DNA of 18,755 nucleotides, taken from the NCBI GenBank assembly GCA_023450835.1, contig JAEXGM010000209.1:1-18755 (forward strand), read 5' to 3'. Position 1 is the first letter of the stretch. Every line of letters begins with the position of its first letter. Under the pieces are notes generated by a model that was given only the letters and a program-made list of their open reading frames with translations, was not told where the DNA came from and did no database searches. A program made the translations under genes and the position numbers. Positions 1-7,486 of this stretch are shown here, piece after piece. The stretch comes from Bacillota bacterium (GTDB taxonomy: Bacteria; Bacillota; Clostridia; Lachnospirales; Lachnospiraceae).

Positions 1-946
1 CTGCGGCAAATTCCCGCAGTCCCTGTACCACATCACCATTGCCGCCGGCACTGAAAGCAATTCTTTCTCCAAAGAACTCCAGGTTATGTTTTAACGTGTC
101 ATATACCATATGACAGTCCTTCATCTCCTCTGCCAGGAAGTTCTTATCAGCAGTTATCCCTAACAGCTCTTCCATCTGCTTCAGCCACTTAACAGTTCCC
201 TTTATCCCATAAGGTCTGCCATAGAGATAGGGCGTTCCAAAACGTTTCTTTAACACTTCTCCTGCCTTGATTCCCTCTCTTCTAATTACCAGATTGACAG
301 TTGCCTCACCCAGCTTTTTGATGCTTTTAACTTCTGCTCTGGTCGAGAGAACACAGGATACCTTCATGCCAAAGGCTTCTTTTAATATTCTTTCTATTTC
401 CCTGGCATCCGCTTCAAACAAGTGCAGATCAATGGCAGAACCGATAATATTGCAGGTAAGTTCTTTCCTGTTATGGCTGCTAACAGGCTTTTCTGTTTCC
501 TCCGGCAGCCTTTTGCACAACTCATACAGAGCCGTTTCAATTCCCTTGTGGTAGTCCATGGTAAAGCTTCCGCAGGGAAAATAAAGAATTGTAATCCCTT
601 CATAGCGGAAACTTAATTCCTCGCAGATAGCTTCCATATCTGTTCCTATAACCTCCGGTACGGAGGAAGGTATCAGAAATACTGCCTCTGCCCTTTGCTT
701 CTGTAAGATTTCGTCCAACGCTTTTTCTATACGGCTTGTCATTCCAAGGGCTATATCCTTTTCATCCAAATGGGTCACAAAAGCCTGACAGTCCTTCGCA
801 TATCCGGCCTGTTCAATTAATCTTTTGGCATATATCATATGGCCCATGGAACCAAATTCCAGAATAACCGCTCCTTTTACAGCCGCAAGAGTCCATAGTG
901 CTCCCATTCTGCCGGATGGTCTGGGGTAATATTTATATAAGCCCAT
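1..946 (-). CDS. Nitrogenase component 1-like protein, cysteine-poor subunit (C-terminus outside window)
   Basis: An open frame runs from an ATG at 946 to the left edge without a stop (315 codons visible). An AGGAGG lies 8 bases upstream. The start overlaps the end of the preceding gene by 14 bases, which implies translational coupling and a paired subunit. The fold signature is that of the Oxidored_nitro family (NifD/NifK/BchN/BchB/CfbD): an N-terminal glycine- and alanine-rich segment, FGSMGH at about 31-36 where the family has HGPxGC, and PSSVPEVIGTD at about 93-103 where it has TCxxxxIGDD. All three usual cluster-ligand cysteines are therefore missing at the aligned places: no Cys near residue 14, His at 36, Ser at 95. 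The family assignment is fairly sure because of these motifs and the neighbours. The role, probably the second half of a heterotetramer with the product of the overlapping gene, is inferred. The substrate is unknown. Confidence 0.82.
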   Translation of the reverse strand, partial: MGLYKYYPRPSGRMGALWTLAAVKGAVILEFGSMGHMIYAKRLIEQAGYAKDCQAFVTHLDEKDIALGMTSRIEKALDEILQKQRAEAVFLIPSSVPEVIGTDMEAICEELSFRYEGITILYFPCGSFTMDYHKGIETALYELCKRLPEETEKPVSSHNRKELTCNIIGSAIDLHLFEADAREIERILKEAFGMKVSCVLSTRAEVKSIKKLGEATVNLVIRREGIKAGEVLKKRFGTPYLYGRPYGIKGTVKWLKQMEELLGITADKNFLAEEMKDCHMVYDTLKHNLEFFGERIAFSAGGNGDVVQGLREFAA

Positions 947-2273
947 GGCCTTCTCCTCCTTCTTCCTTCCTCGCTACCAACTCCATGAGACAGTCAAGAA
1001 GAGCCATGCTTCTTTCATACCCAAGTAAAGCAAAGATTCTCTGCACCTGAGGGTTCTTTATTCTCTTCTTCTCCGGCACTGCCTCACTGTGACCGATAGA
1101 TACCAAGGGATAGCCCTCTCCCCATTCCTTTATATTTTCTTCCTCGGTAATGGTTACAAGATAAGGATCATAACTTTTCTTCAAAATTCTTTCCTGATAA
1201 AAGCAATCTTCTTCTGCAAAACTTTCGACGCCAAGAAGCTTTGGTTCCATACCAAGCTCTACAAGATAAGCTGCCAGGGGAATACTTAAGAGTTCCTGTA
1301 CAGTAATGATAAAGGAAACACCCTTTAATACTCTATAGGCTTTTTCTTCCTTATCTTTTAGCCTTTTATATTCGTCTATGTGAAATTCTTCTGCTGTCTC
1401 ATCCTCCAGATGCAATAAATCACGAAGTGTACGGTAGTTATTTCGGATATCTTCCGAATGAAAACTCCGGCACAGGGATATCCGGGTATTCTTTTCCTTT
1501 TTCGCCAACTGGTCTTGATTAGGGTCCTGTAGGAGTGACAGCATGCCCTCCGGAAGTCTTTCCATCTTACCAAGGATATTTTCGACCTTTACCTCAAGCA
1601 AATCATATCCTGCTTTCAATAGAACATTCTTTAACGCCTGCGCTTCTTTCCCTCTAAGACTTCCGTAGAAATTAATTTGCCTGCCGCTCTGATCTTTCCT
1701 GCCGGAATCGTTAGATATTGTTTCTGCTGTATTCCCATAAAGTGCTTTATCCCTGAAAGAATCCTTATAGATTTCTCCAAGCTTGTCGTAGGTATCTAAA
1801 AACCCGGTAAGATAACCATTATATTTAAAATGGGCTCCATCTATAAAAAAGAGCTTTGCTGCTACTTCCCCGCTAAGCTCATCTTTGACGGCTTCCATAT
1901 CCTCTCCGATTAAAGCCGGAACACAGGTGAGAATTAAGAGAATAACCTTTGCTCCCTCCCTGTCCATTTCACGAATTGCCTCTATAAGTCCGGTTCTGCA
2001 GCCAAATACAACTTCATTGGCATCCAGTTCATAGACATAGTGAAGCTCCTGATTTCTTCCCACCGGTTCTGTCATTACATAACGGCTGTAATATCCGCAT
2101 TCTGCGGTACCCACTACAAGAGTAGATATGTCGCCCAGCTGCTTTGCCAGTGCCAGTGCCGTATGCATGGGACAGTGCCGCCCCGGTTCCCCGGGAATAC
2201 CGGATAAGGGGATCTTACTTCTGAGGCCTGCCTTAGAAAGGGGCAGCCAGCCATATTCACATTTATCTGCCAT
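933..2273 (-). CDS. Nitrogenase component 1-like protein, cysteine-bearing subunit
   Basis: 446 residues, a usual length for dark-operative protochlorophyllide reductase or CfbD-type Oxidored_nitro proteins and shorter than true NifD/NifK. Visible motifs: GRHCPMHTAL with C34, GTAECGYYSRY with C59, a segment around 80-100 like the NifD/NifE 'dVVFG' region (NEVVFGCRTGLIEAI), and LTCVPALIGEDMEAV with C117. C34, C59 and C117 match the spacing of the three P-cluster or 4Fe-4S ligands of the family. Established members take electrons from a NifH-like ATPase and reduce N2 or a tetrapyrrole double bond. The ATG has GAGGTG just upstream. The gene follows the nifH-like gene by 118 bases and overlaps the next component-1 gene by 14 bases. 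No NifE/N/B-type genes are visible, so nitrogen fixation is unlikely; the substrate is not known. Confidence 0.87.
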   Translation of the reverse strand: MADKCEYGWLPLSKAGLRSKIPLSGIPGEPGRHCPMHTALALAKQLGDISTLVVGTAECGYYSRYVMTEPVGRNQELHYVYELDANEVVFGCRTGLIEAIREMDREGAKVILLILTCVPALIGEDMEAVKDELSGEVAAKLFFIDGAHFKYNGYLTGFLDTYDKLGEIYKDSFRDKALYGNTAETISNDSGRKDQSGRQINFYGSLRGKEAQALKNVLLKAGYDLLEVKVENILGKMERLPEGMLSLLQDPNQDQLAKKEKNTRISLCRSFHSEDIRNNYRTLRDLLHLEDETAEEFHIDEYKRLKDKEEKAYRVLKGVSFIITVQELLSIPLAAYLVELGMEPKLLGVESFAEEDCFYQERILKKSYDPYLVTITEEENIKEWGEGYPLVSIGHSEAVPEKKRIKNPQVQRIFALLGYERSMALLDCLMELVARKEEGGEGHGLI

Positions 2274-2311
2274 TATTCACCTCATTGCTGCGCATACTTT
2301 TTGCGCGTAGG

Positions 2312-2344
2312 AAGTTTGTGCCTGAGATTATACAGCACAAACTT
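2312..2344. repeat. Perfect 10-bp inverted repeat in the spacer between nifH-like and component-1 genes
   Basis: AAGTTTGTGC (2312-2321) pairs perfectly with GCACAAACTT (2335-2344) around a 13-base loop. The sequence resembles the stem of the two tandem units at 3149-3320 (CAAGTTTGCGCC), and GCGCATACTT, an arm of those units, also occurs at 2290-2299. This is probably a decayed copy of the same element. There is no T-run after the stem in the minus-strand direction, so it does not look like a terminator. An effect on mRNA stability or processing between cistrons is possible. Confidence 0.6.
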
Positions 2345-2391
2345 TGTAGTGAAAAAATTTCTCTTTCACTCTTCTTTATAAGTACCATATT

Positions 2392-3132
2392 TTACGGACA
2401 TAAAATTCTGGAGAGCTTTTCATATTCGCCCGCCAGGGGACTCTCCGGAAATGCGGCAACTACCGTTCTTCCAAGGTCTTCTGCTTTTTGAATCAGCGGG
2501 TTTCTTTCTATCTTATAAAGAATCTCTGCTTCCATCTCAACTGCCGCATTTTTTACAAGCTCATCTTCCCGTTCAATATTTTTGGCATTCAATATAAGCC
2601 CTTTTAAGGATGCATATCCCCTCTTGCCAAAGCTTTTTACAGCATAGGCAATATTGGAGGCCGCATATAAAGCCATCATCTCTCCGGAAGTTACAATACA
2701 GACCTCATCCGCATACCCCCCTCTGATGGGCATAGCAAATCCGCCGCATACCACATCACCTAATACATCATAGAGTATGATATCCGGCTGATAGATCTCA
2801 TAAGCATCAAGTTCATTTAATTTTTCAAAGGCCGTTATAATCCCTCTTCCCGCACAGCCCACTCCGGGTACGGGGCCTCCCGCTTCCACACATAATACTC
2901 CAAGGTCTCCTTCCGTTACAATATCCTGCAGGGTTACTTCACTATTATCCCGCAGCACATCAAGGACCGTCCGTATCTTAGCCCCTCCTGTCAGATTTCT
3001 GGTAGAATCCGCCTTGGGGTCACAGCCGATCTGCATTACCTTAAGGCCTCTTGCCGCAAGGGCTGCCGACAGATTAGATACCGTGGTGGATTTTCCAATT
3101 CCGCCTTTTCCATATATAGCAATTTTCTTCAT
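2392..3132 (-). CDS. NifH-like [4Fe-4S] reductase ATPase
   Basis: 246 residues of the NifH/BchL/CfbC P-loop family, a homodimeric ATPase that passes electrons to a component-1 partner. Seen: Walker A GKGGIGKST at 8-16; GCDPKADST at 36-44, the switch region; GVGCAGRG with C93; and DVLGDVVCGGFAMP with C129. C93 and C129 correspond to the two cysteines that each NifH monomer gives to the bridging 4Fe-4S cluster, and R96 sits where NifH has its ADP-ribosylated arginine. It is shorter than nitrogenase NifH (about 270-296), as is common for NifH-like proteins outside nitrogen fixation. A weak AAGGT site lies 8 bases before the ATG. It sits between the ABC transporter genes and the two component-1 genes, all on one strand, so it is most likely their dedicated reductase. 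ATP-driven electron transfer is well supported; the final substrate is not known. Confidence 0.9.
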   Translation of the reverse strand: MKKIAIYGKGGIGKSTTVSNLSAALAARGLKVMQIGCDPKADSTRNLTGGAKIRTVLDVLRDNSEVTLQDIVTEGDLGVLCVEAGGPVPGVGCAGRGIITAFEKLNELDAYEIYQPDIILYDVLGDVVCGGFAMPIRGGYADEVCIVTSGEMMALYAASNIAYAVKSFGKRGYASLKGLILNAKNIEREDELVKNAAVEMEAEILYKIERNPLIQKAEDLGRTVVAAFPESPLAGEYEKLSRILCP

Positions 3133-3148
3133 ACTAACTACCTTTTAC

Positions 3149-3224
3149 CTTTCAAACTCACCGCAAGTATGCGCCGAGGATACAGGCGCATACTTGTGTA
3201 TGAATTATGCTTTTCATTAATTCA
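3149..3224. repeat. Double-hairpin repeat, unit 1
   Basis: The first of two tandem units between the ABC ATPase gene and the nifH-like gene. It holds a perfect 12-bp inverted repeat, CAAGTATGCGCC (3164-3175) with GGCGCATACTTG (3185-3196) around a 9-base loop. Next to it is a second palindrome, ATGAATTA...TAATTCAT (about 3200-3224). Outside the loop it is nearly identical to unit 2. Neither hairpin is followed by a T-run in the minus-strand transcript. Confidence 0.85.
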
Positions 3225-3240
3225 TGCCAATAACCATATT

Positions 3241-3320
3241 CCTTTCAACGCGCCGCAAGTTTGCGCCGAGGATTTCGCAGGCGCATACTTGTGTATGAAT
3301 TATGCTTTTCAATAATTCAT
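3241..3320. repeat. Double-hairpin repeat, unit 2
   Basis: The second tandem unit, directly after the ABC ATPase gene in transcription order. It has CAAGTTTGCGCC (3256-3267) paired with GGCGCATACTTG (3280-3291) with one mismatch, then ATGAATTAT...ATAATTCAT (about 3295-3320), a perfect 9-bp palindrome. The loop is 3 bases longer than in unit 1, and the rest differs at only a few positions. Strong folding inside an otherwise single-direction gene cluster suggests an mRNA processing or stability element, or a REP-like mobile repeat. Confidence 0.85.
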
Positions 3321-3321
3321 A

Positions 3322-4155
3322 CTAAGCTCCTTTTTTTACTTTGTTCTTGCTGTTTTTACTTTTCTCCTGTTTCAGCAATTGATAGGACATGCAGACAGGT
3401 CTTGCCGACACCGGATCAGTTACTATGGCTGCTTCTATTTCAAAGACTTCCTTTAATACGTCCTTATTCATCACTTCCATTGGAGCACCCGCCTTTATGA
3501 CCTTTCCCGCCCGAAAAGCAATCATATGATCTGCGAATCTTGCAGCCAGATTTAAGTCATGAAGCACCATAAGGATGGTACATCCGTGCTCCCTGTTCAA
3601 CTCCGCTAACAGCTCCAGAATCTCCAATTGATATGCCATGTCCAGATATGTGGTAGGTTCATCCAACAGAATAACCTCTGTCTCCTGCGCTAAAGCCATG
3701 GCAATCCACACCCTCTGCCTTTGCCCTCCCGACAATTCAGAAGTCGCCTGATCCTCCAAGCCCTGCAGCCCTGTAGCTCTTATAGCCCAGGCAACAATCT
3801 CCTTATCTTCTGCCAAAAGCCTTCCAATACCTTTCTGGTAGGGAAATCTGCCATAGGAAACCAATTCTTCCACAGTAAGACCATCAGGAGCCTGAGGAGA
3901 CTGAGGAAGGATTGCAAGCTTCTTAGCAAGCTCTCTGGTAGGCAGCTTATGAATGTCTTCTCCGTCCAAATAAATGCAACCTTTCTGAACACCAAGAATT
4001 CTTCCCAGGGTCTTTAAAAAGGTAGACTTTCCACAGCCATTAGGCCCAATAATAGTCGTTATCTGTCCCATTGGTATGGATATGCTCAAATCATCTATAA
4101 TCACTTTTTCCCCATATGCTGCTTTTATCCTATCGGTATGGATGCCATTCTTCAT
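3322..4155 (-). CDS. ABC transporter ATPase, FecE/FhuC/BtuD class
   Basis: 277 residues from the ATG at 4155. An upstream TTG at 4173 is in frame, but AAAGGAG at about 4163-4169 serves the ATG, so the shorter start is chosen. Seen: Walker A GPNGCGKST at 37-45, Q-loop LPQSP near 85, GRFPYQ near 102-107 (typical of siderophore/cobalamin import ATPases), signature LSGGQRQR at 141-148, Walker B ILLDEP at 162-167, and the switch histidine in VLHDLN near 199. It powers import of an iron chelate, haem or corrinoid through the two permeases encoded just upstream; the spacer is 29 bases. The C-terminal tail is lysine-rich. The class is sure; the exact ligand cannot be read from sequence. Confidence 0.93.
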   Translation of the reverse strand: MKNGIHTDRIKAAYGEKVIIDDLSISIPMGQITTIIGPNGCGKSTFLKTLGRILGVQKGCIYLDGEDIHKLPTRELAKKLAILPQSPQAPDGLTVEELVSYGRFPYQKGIGRLLAEDKEIVAWAIRATGLQGLEDQATSELSGGQRQRVWIAMALAQETEVILLDEPTTYLDMAYQLEILELLAELNREHGCTILMVLHDLNLAARFADHMIAFRAGKVIKAGAPMEVMNKDVLKEVFEIEAAIVTDPVSARPVCMSYQLLKQEKSKNSKNKVKKGA

Positions 4156-4184
4156 GGTCTGCACTCCTTTCAAACGATAATAAT

Positions 4185-5201
4185 CTATGTAATGCGGGTC
4201 TTCTTTCTCTCCTGAAATAGCAGAAAGATAAAATATGGTGCTCCAATTAATGACACTATGATTCCTGTGGGTATCTCCGATGGTTCTATAACCTTTCTTG
4301 CTACAGTATCTGCAATTAATACCAATAAAGCACCCGTCAGGGCACAGACCGGTACCAGAAGCCGATGCCCCCCGCCTGCCAGCTTTCTTGCCAGATGCGG
4401 AGCCATAAGTCCCACAAAACTTATACTGCCGCTTACCGCCACACAGGCGGCCGCCAATGCAACTGCTGTAAATAACAGCCTGTATTTTTCCTTTGCTACC
4501 GACACCCCAAGTCCAAAGGAAATATCATCCCCCATGGTCAAGATGTCAAGATGTCTGGAACGAGCTATCAGGTAGATGAGACCAATAACGATCCAGGGCA
4601 ATAGTGCCGTGACAAACTTCCAATTGGCATTCCATATGCTTCCCGCCTGCCATTTGGCAAGAAATTCATGCTGGGAATCATCCAGTTTAATAATTACCAT
4701 GGTCATAACGGAATTAATACCGGCCTGGATTGCCACTCCGTTTAAAATCAAGCGCATGGAGGATATCCCTTTTGTTTTCTGGACAGAAAGCGCATAAATA
4801 ATCCCTCCTGCTGCCAATGCACCAATGAGAGAGAGAAAAGGAAGACCAATAACGGCTCCGAAAGAAACCTCTCCGTTTAATACCACATACAAAAGTACCA
4901 TCATCCCCGCTCCGGCATTGATACCAAGGATTCCGGGGTCTGCCAGAGGATTTCTTGTTATACCCTGAATGATACAGCCGGACAGGGCAAATCCTGCTCC
5001 GATTAACATTGCCAACAATATGCGGGGCATTCGAAATTGCAGTACTACCAGATTTTCCTTTCCGTTCCCTCCCCCTGCAAGTATCCGTAAAATATCTCCT
5101 ATACCATAATCCGTGAACCCTGAACTAATGCTGACAAAGAAAACAATCGGAAGCAGGATAAGAAGCAGCAGCAATACTATCTTTCTGTTTTTCTTCTTCA
5201 T
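4185..5201 (-). CDS. FecCD/BtuC-family ABC permease (second)
   Basis: 338 residues, very hydrophobic, about ten membrane segments expected for this family. The first segment follows a basic MKKKNRK start. The hallmark QGITRNPLADPGILGI occurs near 75-90, with SFVGLMAPHLARKLAG and PTGIIVSLIGAPYFIFLL towards the end, as in FecD/FhuG/BtuC. Its ATG shares one base with the TGA of the first permease (TGATG), a sign of translational coupling and of a heterodimeric permease. It forms the membrane channel for a metal chelate, haem or corrinoid bound by the lipoprotein encoded upstream. Confidence 0.93.
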   Translation of the reverse strand: MKKKNRKIVLLLLLILLPIVFFVSISSGFTDYGIGDILRILAGGGNGKENLVVLQFRMPRILLAMLIGAGFALSGCIIQGITRNPLADPGILGINAGAGMMVLLYVVLNGEVSFGAVIGLPFLSLIGALAAGGIIYALSVQKTKGISSMRLILNGVAIQAGINSVMTMVIIKLDDSQHEFLAKWQAGSIWNANWKFVTALLPWIVIGLIYLIARSRHLDILTMGDDISFGLGVSVAKEKYRLLFTAVALAAACVAVSGSISFVGLMAPHLARKLAGGGHRLLVPVCALTGALLVLIADTVARKVIEPSEIPTGIIVSLIGAPYFIFLLFQERKKTRIT

Positions 5202-6199
5202 CAGAGTTCCCCCTTCTGTCTTCTCGCAAAATAAAGAAATACCGGGACTCCAAGTAAGGCTATCAACGCTCCTAAGGGTATCTCACCGGGAGCACTTAAA
5301 GTCTTCGCTAAAATATCGGCTATAACCAGGAGTAACGCTCCTAAAACGGCACTTAAGGGAATTATCAGACGATAGTCCGGGCCAACCAGATATCTTGCAA
5401 AATGAGGTATCAGCATTCCCACAAAAGTAATTGTACCTGCCAAGGCCACAGATGTACCTGCCAGCAATACACCTACCAGAGTACCTATAGTCTTTACAAA
5501 CTGAAGATGCACGCCAAGTCCCTGGGCTATCTCCTCTCCCATATTCAGAATAGATATTCTCCTGGAAAGAAAGATAGCTATTAAAATTCCTATTCCTATT
5601 ACAGGCGCCGCTGTTCTTATTTGATTCCAACTATTTCCTGCTACACTTCCCATCGTCCAGAAATTAAGGTTTTGGGTCATTTTATTGCCAATCGCAATGG
5701 CCTGGCTGATAGCCACAAGGAAAGCACTGACTGCCGCACCGGATAAGACCAGTTTCATAGGCTTGTTCCCTCCGGGCACAAGGCTGCTGATTCCATACAC
5801 CGCCAAAGCTCCTGCTCCCGCGCCGGCAAAAGCTGCAAGAATAATCTGGGAATAAGAGGCTCCCTTTACATATGCAAGACAGATTGCCAAGGCAAGAGCC
5901 GCTCCTGAATTAAGCCCCATAAGTCCGGAATCCGCCAACGGATTTCTTGTCATCCCCTGCATAACAGCTCCTGCCGTGGCAAGTGCCGCTCCCACAATCG
6001 CTGCGCTGATTACTCTTGGAAGCCTTAAATCGATTACCATCAGATGCTTCATATTTTCTCCGTCAAAATGCAGAAATGCATCTGCTACTGTAGATAGAGA
6101 TATTTTCGCCGCTCCTACCACAACCGACAGTACCATGAAAAAAACAAGAAGAAAGCCACCAGCCACAATAAGCCCCAAAGCCTTATAGCCACGTTTCAT
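5201..6199 (-). CDS. FecCD/BtuC-family ABC permease (first)
   Basis: 332 residues with about ten hydrophobic segments. The family motif MQGMTRNPLADSGLMGLN lies near 80-97, with FVGMLIPHFARYLVG and PLGALIALLGVPVFLYFARR near the end. The start has AGAGGT a few bases upstream. It pairs with the overlapping second permease. It follows the substrate-binding lipoprotein gene after a 128-base spacer that contains a hairpin, an arrangement that often lets the binding protein be made in excess of the membrane parts. Confidence 0.93.
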   Translation of the reverse strand: MKRGYKALGLIVAGGFLLVFFMVLSVVVGAAKISLSTVADAFLHFDGENMKHLMVIDLRLPRVISAAIVGAALATAGAVMQGMTRNPLADSGLMGLNSGAALALAICLAYVKGASYSQIILAAFAGAGAGALAVYGISSLVPGGNKPMKLVLSGAAVSAFLVAISQAIAIGNKMTQNLNFWTMGSVAGNSWNQIRTAAPVIGIGILIAIFLSRRISILNMGEEIAQGLGVHLQFVKTIGTLVGVLLAGTSVALAGTITFVGMLIPHFARYLVGPDYRLIIPLSAVLGALLLVIADILAKTLSAPGEIPLGALIALLGVPVFLYFARRQKGEL

Positions 6200-6241
6200 A
6201 CGTTACCTCTATTCCACCGCTTAGGGCAGCAAATCTCTATA

Positions 6242-6265
6242 CATCCCTGCAAAAAAGCGGGGATG
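6242..6265 (-). other. Intercistronic stem-loop between binding-protein and permease genes
   Basis: CATCCCTGC (6242-6250) pairs with GCGGGGATG (6257-6265), nine pairs with one G-T wobble, around a six-base A loop (T loop on the transcribed strand). No T-run follows on the minus strand, so it is probably not a full terminator. A role in protecting the upstream message or damping read-through is inferred from its position. Confidence 0.55.
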
Positions 6266-6327
6266 CCGAAATCTATAAGTTTATCCGACACCCCTGCCCT
6301 CTATGCGGTTATTCTAAATCCTGTTTA

Positions 6328-7398
6328 CTATTTACCCAGTAATGTATCAATGATAGTATCAACGGTATATACAGTGGATATGGCGCTGGCGGCATGGCCT
6401 GACCCATCCAGACGATAAACATGTCCCTCCTTGGAAGCTTTTAAAGATTTCCAGATGGAGTTGTTATTATTTAACTCTTCAAGATAAGCTTCATCACCAT
6501 CAAAAACATTCACAAATAGATAATCCGGATTCATCTCAGCAAGAGCCTCTAAGGATACCTGTTCATACTGCTCGGAATCAGGAAATCCTTCGGGGACCTG
6601 CAATCCAAGACCAGTTTTACTGTCATATAAGTCAGGGCGGTAAGCGCAATAGAAGCTGTCCGCGCTCATAATAGACATTAGCATAACAGTCTTTCCGTCA
6701 TACTTTTCCTGAAGTTTTACTCTGGCATCCGCAAGTTTCGCGTCCACTTCCGCAATGACTTCTTCTGCTTTCTGAGCCTTGCCTACTACCTTGCCGATTT
6801 CTCTTAGGCTGTATCTCCAATCCATCTTTACCTGCGGACCGAATACAACTACAGGGGCTATTTTTTCCAGATTATCTACCGCTTCTTTTTCATAACCCTG
6901 CTGCAGGATGATATCCGGCTCCAGGCTTGCAAGAAGTTCCAGATTAATATCAGCATCTCCTAAATCTACAACCGAACTCAAATCATAGCCTTTCAAGGCA
7001 TCCCAAGTCTCAGCGTAATGAGCCGCACTTGTAGTTCCAACAGGCGTAACTCCTAAAAGAATCAAGCTTTCCCAATGGGGCAGATAGCTGATAGCTACCT
7101 TTGTCGGCTGCTTCTCGATGGTAATCTCCCTGCCTTCACTGTCAGTATATGTATAGGGATAAACTGTTTCCTCCACCTGGAGCGGTGTAGGTGCTGTATT
7201 TGTGGAAGTTCCTTCCGATGCATTATCCGTACCTGCTTCTTCCGCTTGTCCGGTTACTTCTTCCGTCGGCGTAGTTTCCTCTGTATTAACAGCTTCTGTA
7301 TTGCCGGAAGTCTGTGTGCTATTATTTGTTTTGCTGCAACCTGTAAAAATTATAGCTGTAATGGCCATAACTGCCACTATCTGAAATATTTTTTTCAT
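6328..7398 (-). CDS. Iron-chelate/haem/cobalamin-type substrate-binding lipoprotein
   Basis: 356 residues from the ATG at 7398, which has GGAGG 7 bases upstream. An in-frame extension to 7590 would run through the promoter and into the upstream gene and is rejected. Residues 1-20 form a lipoprotein signal with the lipobox ending at C21. A Ser/Thr/Glu-rich linker (about 22-72) leads to a Peripla_BP_2-type domain of the FecB/FhuD/BtuF class. This includes TDSEGREITIEKQPTKVAIS, then NLELLASLEPDIILQQGYEKEA and EKIAPVVVFGP, and ends with VYTVDTIIDTLLGK. It would be anchored outside the membrane and hand its ligand to the two permeases. A Fur box in its promoter argues for an iron-related ligand such as a siderophore or haem; a corrinoid is less likely but not excluded. 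Confidence 0.9.
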   Translation of the reverse strand: MKKIFQIVAVMAITAIIFTGCSKTNNSTQTSGNTEAVNTEETTPTEEVTGQAEEAGTDNASEGTSTNTAPTPLQVEETVYPYTYTDSEGREITIEKQPTKVAISYLPHWESLILLGVTPVGTTSAAHYAETWDALKGYDLSSVVDLGDADINLELLASLEPDIILQQGYEKEAVDNLEKIAPVVVFGPQVKMDWRYSLREIGKVVGKAQKAEEVIAEVDAKLADARVKLQEKYDGKTVMLMSIMSADSFYCAYRPDLYDSKTGLGLQVPEGFPDSEQYEQVSLEALAEMNPDYLFVNVFDGDEAYLEELNNNNSIWKSLKASKEGHVYRLDGSGHAASAISTVYTVDTIIDTLLGK

Positions 7399-7415
7399 TA
7401 TATCCTCCATTTGTT

Positions 7416-7434
7416 GATTATGATTTTCATTATC
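7416..7434. promoter_or_regulatory. Fur box before the transporter/nitrogenase-like operon
   Basis: Read on the minus strand, GATAATGAAAATCATAATC matches the classical 19-base Fur consensus GATAATGATAATCATTATC at 17 of 19 positions. It overlaps the proposed -10 hexamer and lies 17 bases before the binding-protein ATG, so iron-loaded Fur would block the promoter. The match is seen in the sequence; Fur binding is inferred. Confidence 0.8.
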
Positions 7435-7458
7435 GTATGATACTATATCATAGAGCAA
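7429..7458 (-). promoter_or_regulatory. Promoter of the binding-protein operon
   Basis: On the minus strand, TTGCTC (7453-7458), an 18-base spacer, and GATAAT (7429-7434). The -10 matches 5 of 6 and the -35 matches 4 of 6. The -10 falls inside the Fur box. The leader to the ATG would be about 20-25 bases. Confidence 0.55.
7437..7451. promoter_or_regulatory. Perfect dyad between -35 and -10
   Basis: ATGATA-CTA-TATCAT is a perfect 6-bp inverted repeat within the promoter spacer. It could be a second, overlapping Fur half-site array or the operator of the AraC-type regulator encoded just upstream. The dyad is seen; its role is inferred. Confidence 0.45.
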
Positions 7459-7486
7459 ACAAAAAGAGAATAGACATATTTTCTTA

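Noticed and set aside
1..3132. A true nitrogen-fixing nifHDK operon
   Set aside because: The NifH-like protein is short, one component-1 protein lacks the cluster cysteines, no nifE/N/B is present, and the neighbours are iron-chelate transport genes.
3149..3320. A small CRISPR array
   Set aside because: Only two units, each an internal palindrome of 76-80 bp, with no spacer of regular length and no cas genes nearby.
3149..3320. A rho-independent terminator between the ATPase and nifH-like genes
   Set aside because: The stems are strong, but no T-run follows them on the minus strand.
4156..4173. A TTG start for the ABC ATPase at 4173
   Set aside because: The AAAGGAG ribosome site lies between this TTG and the ATG at 4155, so it serves the ATG.
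6200..7430. A cobalamin riboswitch for the importer
   Set aside because: The leader before the binding-protein gene is only about 20-25 bases and the other spacers show no riboswitch-like conserved boxes; a Fur box is present instead.
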